Positions 6,021 to 8,260 of a DNA stretch of 8,260 nucleotides are shown one piece after another. Position 1 is the first letter of the stretch, and every line of letters starts with the position of its first letter. The DNA comes from Thermotoga sp. Its GTDB lineage: Bacteria > Thermotogota > Thermotogae > B21-G9. The notes under the pieces were generated by a model that saw nothing but the letters and a program-made list of their open reading frames with translations, was not told where the DNA came from and did not search any database. The translations under genes and the position numbers were made by a program. The DNA lies in NCBI GenBank assembly GCA_003641545.1, contig QNAU01000051.1:1-8260 (forward strand), given 5' to 3'.

Positions 6021-6661
6021 GTTTTCTTCACAGGGTGGTGAATTTTTTCTTACCAGGTGTGTGTCCGATCTGTGGAAGTAGGATGGATTTCACCGATGTT
6101 CTCTGTGAAGATTGCACATCTCGGTTGAACCTCACGCCGTTGATGAGGCTGAACATCGAATTGAAAAATGTAGATTCGGTCTGGTGTTATGGAAAATACG
6201 AAGATGAGTTGAGGGATGCCATAAAACTGTACAAATACGGTTTCCTTTCATCTCTACATCTGATCTTTGTGGACAAGATGGTTGAGCTGTTTGAAAGATC
6301 CAGTGTGAACTTCGAGGGATTCACGATGACGAGTGTTCCTCCAAATTTGAATTCTCGGTTGTCCAAGGGATTCGACCACACGGGTATCGTAGCAAGGAAG
6401 GTGGCGAAACGCCTTGGCATCGATTACAAAGTTTTGTTGAAAGCTAAGAATGGAAAGCCACAGGTTGGTTTGAGTGCGAAGGAGAGAAGGAGAAATGTCG
6501 TTGGAAGATACAGGATCGGAAATCGAGTGGTTCCTGAGAAGATTCTGATATTCGACGATGTCATCACGACCGGATCGACACTCGATGAGTGTGGGAGGAT
6601 TCTGAAAGAACATGGAGCGGTTGAGATACATGGTTTCGTCTTAGCTCACTCGATCATCTGA
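6017..6661 (+). CDS. comF: ComF family phosphoribosyltransferase-fold protein
   Basis: The protein has 214 residues from GTG 6017. It begins with a short hydrophobic stretch, NFFLPG, then a four-cysteine zinc finger (Cys16-x2-Cys19 and Cys30-x2-Cys33), the ComF double zinc ribbon. The C-terminal type I phosphoribosyltransferase domain contains the ComF patterns RLSKGFDHT (114-122, usually R-x-R-GFNQ), PQVGLSAKERRRNV (148-161) and the PRPP loop ILIFDDVITTGST (176-188) with Asp180-Asp181. In competent bacteria ComF acts with ComFA in bringing transforming DNA into the cytoplasm; whether it is catalytic is unclear. ComFA is not next door, as is common outside Firmicutes. The GTG overlaps the thymidine kinase stop as GTGA, so translation is coupled. 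ATG 5990 would add nine residues. Confidence 0.87.
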   Translation: MSFLHRVVNFFLPGVCPICGSRMDFTDVLCEDCTSRLNLTPLMRLNIELKNVDSVWCYGKYEDELRDAIKLYKYGFLSSLHLIFVDKMVELFERSSVNFEGFTMTSVPPNLNSRLSKGFDHTGIVARKVAKRLGIDYKVLLKAKNGKPQVGLSAKERRRNVVGRYRIGNRVVPEKILIFDDVITTGSTLDECGRILKEHGAVEIHGFVLAHSII

Positions 6662-6669
6662 AGGGGTGA
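6662..6669 (+). promoter_or_regulatory. ribosome binding site of the SDR gene
   Basis: AGGGGTGA directly follows the ComF-like stop codon and ends four bases before ATG 6674, so the SDR gene is probably read from the same mRNA. Confidence 0.65.
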
Positions 6670-6673
6670 AAGG

Positions 6674-7414
6674 ATGGATCTGGGTTTGAAGGGAAAGAAT
6701 GTGATCGTGACCGCTGGAACCAAGGGAATAGGAAAAGCCATAGTCGAGGGGTTTTTGAATGAAGGTGCGAGGGTTATAACATGTTCGAGAGATGAGAAAA
6801 ATCTCGAAAGTGTCAGGAAGGAATACCACATCACCGCTTTGAAATGTGATCTGTCGGCCAGAGAATCGACTGAAAAATTTGCGAATGAGGTTTTCAAAGA
6901 GTTTCCGAATGTGGATGTTCTCGTTCTGAATTCCGGGGGACCGAGGGCTGGTTTTCTGTTCGATATCGAAGATGATGACTGGTACAGAGCATTCGAGATG
7001 AATTTCATGAACTTCGTGAGGCTCTCCAAGCTCTTTTTGAAGGGAATGATCGAGAAAAGATGGGGAAGGATAATATTCATGACATCGATGACGGTGAAAT
7101 TCCCAATCGATAATCTCTACACATCCAACGCCATACGCTCCGGACTCGTGGGTCTCGTGAAAACGATGGCAAGGGAGTTCGCACCTTTCAACATAACCGT
7201 GAATTCGGTGGCTCCTGGATGGACCCTGACGAGAAGGGTGGACGAACTGCTGGATGAAGGTAAAAAGAAGGAGATCATCTCGAAGATTCCCATGGGTAGG
7301 ATGGCTGATCCAAAAGAAATAGCGAATTTAGTGGTCTTCTTGGCTTCCGAGAAGGCATCCTACATAACCGGACAGATCGTACTGGTCGATGGTGGCTATT
7401 CGAACTGCATCTGA
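6674..7414 (+). CDS. SDR-fold oxidoreductase-like protein with non-canonical active site
   Basis: This 246-residue protein has the Rossmann fold of short-chain dehydrogenases and the length of FabG. Near-motifs are TAGTKGIG (13-20; the first Gly of TGxxxGIG is Ala), Arg39 after strand 2 (suggesting NADP(H)), CDL (58-60), LNSGGP (85-90, in place of NNAG), Asn110, Ser138, VNSVAPGW (176-183) and a C-terminal ITGQIVLVDGG. Aligned without gaps to FabG, Ser138 is kept, but the Tyr151 and Lys155 positions are Ser151 and Arg155 (TSNAIR); a Tyr lies two residues earlier at 149. The NSGGP and SNAxR pattern belongs to a known FabG-resembling subgroup that lacks the usual tetrad, so the change is probably old rather than a sequencing fault. 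Substrate is unknown; annotation as 3-oxoacyl-ACP reductase would be unsafe. It ends the operon, abutting a convergent gene. Confidence 0.85.
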   Translation: MDLGLKGKNVIVTAGTKGIGKAIVEGFLNEGARVITCSRDEKNLESVRKEYHITALKCDLSARESTEKFANEVFKEFPNVDVLVLNSGGPRAGFLFDIEDDDWYRAFEMNFMNFVRLSKLFLKGMIEKRWGRIIFMTSMTVKFPIDNLYTSNAIRSGLVGLVKTMAREFAPFNITVNSVAPGWTLTRRVDELLDEGKKKEIISKIPMGRMADPKEIANLVVFLASEKASYITGQIVLVDGGYSNCI

Positions 7415-8260
7415 TCACACCACCCAGTAGAGAGCGGACCACGTTTGGGCAAAACACCCAGTTGGATTTCCGACTATCTCAGGTGGCACGTGAGGCATGC
7501 CTTCGTTTTCGACATCGTCGATGAACCTTTCATCCAACCTTTCTAAGTCGTAATTCAGGTCGTATTCCTTCACACATTTTTTCAGCATGGCATTCGCGAT
7601 CCACCACACCTTGTGGGATTTCCCCATGTAAAAACCATCCTTGGGATCGTCATGTATGGAGTGCAGGAGACCATCATCACATATCAGTCCAACCTTCTTC
7701 AAATTTTCGAAGACCGTTCTCGCGATTCTTTCGTCCACGATTCTGAAAAACAGTGGGAAAAGCTGGATGAAGAAATATCCGATGACCTTCTCTCTTCCTC
7801 TGAAATAATCGTAAAATACGCCATGTTTCTTCGAATACCAATCTCTCAGAAATCTTTTCTGGTAGTATTCCATGAGATCCCCCAAAAATCCCTTCATCTC
7901 CGGATCATCCAGTAATTTGGACAGTTTCAGCAGTGATCGACAACACGCGTAAGATGCCACCGCGGTATCGAGACTTTGAATCTCACCGTTCGATGTTTCC
8001 TCCAATTCCACGAAACTTGGACCACGTGGATAAATCTGCTTCAACAGTTTTTTCAAACCTTGCCTCAATTCCCAATAAACCATTTTCACAAAGTCAGCAT
8101 TCCCCGTTCTGAGGAAATAATCTTCAAGAAGAACGATGATCAAAAGGGTCTCCAAAGGATAACCCGGATGGTTCACGTAGCCGTTATTCACGATCTCATG
8201 CGGAATCATGCCACATTTCGAATGATTCAAAAGGTTCAGGATGCTATCTCTGAGAAGATC
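7415..8260 (-). CDS. (alpha/alpha)6-barrel glycosidase, amylo-alpha-1,6-glucosidase-like, C-terminal part (partial)
   Basis: The visible 281 residues are the C-terminal part of a larger protein; the frame is open to the window edge (the first residues read DLLRDSILNLLNHS), so the start lies beyond 8260. The TTG at 8230 is not a credible start. The sequence is almost wholly helical and carries patterns of amylo-alpha-1,6-glucosidase or glycogen-debranching C-terminal barrels: GMIPHEI near the left end, NHPGYPLETLLIIVLLEDY, an LDTAVASY helix, GLLHSI, HKVWWIANAML and the closing NPTGCFAQTWSA. Such enzymes hydrolyse alpha-glucosidic bonds, often alpha-1,6 branches of glycogen or maltodextrin, in the cytoplasm. 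Catalytic residues cannot be assigned from this fragment. Only five residues follow the terminal QTWSA motif, a short ending. Related six-hairpin glycosidases of other specificity remain possible. Confidence 0.68.
   Translation of the reverse strand, partial: DLLRDSILNLLNHSKCGMIPHEIVNNGYVNHPGYPLETLLIIVLLEDYFLRTGNADFVKMVYWELRQGLKKLLKQIYPRGPSFVELEETSNGEIQSLDTAVASYACCRSLLKLSKLLDDPEMKGFLGDLMEYYQKRFLRDWYSKKHGVFYDYFRGREKVIGYFFIQLFPLFFRIVDERIARTVFENLKKVGLICDDGLLHSIHDDPKDGFYMGKSHKVWWIANAMLKKCVKEYDLNYDLERLDERFIDDVENEGMPHVPPEIVGNPTGCFAQTWSALYWVV

Noticed and set aside
7391..7424. GGTGG and CCACC arms around the convergent stop codons as a shared terminator
   Set aside because: Only five base pairs separated by 24 bases and no T tract on either side; too weak to call.
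8228..8230. TTG as start of the minus-strand glycosidase
   Set aside because: The frame stays open to the window edge and reads DLLRDSILNLL just upstream, in keeping with the helical fold, so the gene is cut by the window rather than starting here.

Overview
The window looks like chromosomal DNA of a thermophilic bacterium of the Thermotogota type (Thermotoga/Pseudothermotoga or a close relative). The inference rests on heavy use of AGA/AGG for arginine and ATA for isoleucine, strong Shine-Dalgarno sites of the GGAGGTGA type in front of most genes, almost no intergenic space, Lys/Glu-rich proteins, and a Liv-type transporter gene set. This is judged by eye; genus and species cannot be fixed from the sequence alone.

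Region 1 (4-4772) is a complete branched-chain or hydrophobic amino-acid ABC uptake operon in the classical order: periplasmic binding protein (livJ-like), two membrane permeases (livH, livM) and two ATPases (livG, livF). A perfect 11-bp hairpin with a short T tract lies between the binding-protein gene and livH. It probably acts as a leaky terminator or mRNA-stabilising element that makes more binding protein than membrane parts. From livH onward the genes overlap or nearly touch, so translation is probably coupled.

Region 2 (4787-7414) continues on the same strand with gaps no larger than 14 bases. It holds a CBS-CBS-ACT protein (AcuB-like, a probable adenylate and amino-acid sensor), a type II thymidine kinase with unusual substrate-loop residues, a ComF-type zinc-finger phosphoribosyltransferase, and an SDR-fold protein whose catalytic Tyr and Lys positions are Ser and Arg. 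The CBS-ACT gene follows the transporter so tightly that a regulatory link to amino-acid supply is plausible. The last three genes look like passengers of a long Thermotogota-style operon rather than one pathway.

Region 3 (7415-8260, minus strand) is the 3' part of a gene for an (alpha/alpha)6-barrel glycosidase resembling the C-terminal domain of amylo-alpha-1,6-glucosidase/glycogen debranching enzymes; it runs off the window. It converges on the SDR gene with zero bases between the two stop codons.

I found no RNA gene, mobile element, CRISPR array or phage gene, and no clear new multi-gene system. The most interesting points are the livJ-livH hairpin region, the CBS-ACT protein coupled to the transporter, the non-canonical SDR and thymidine kinase, and the abutting convergent stop codons.
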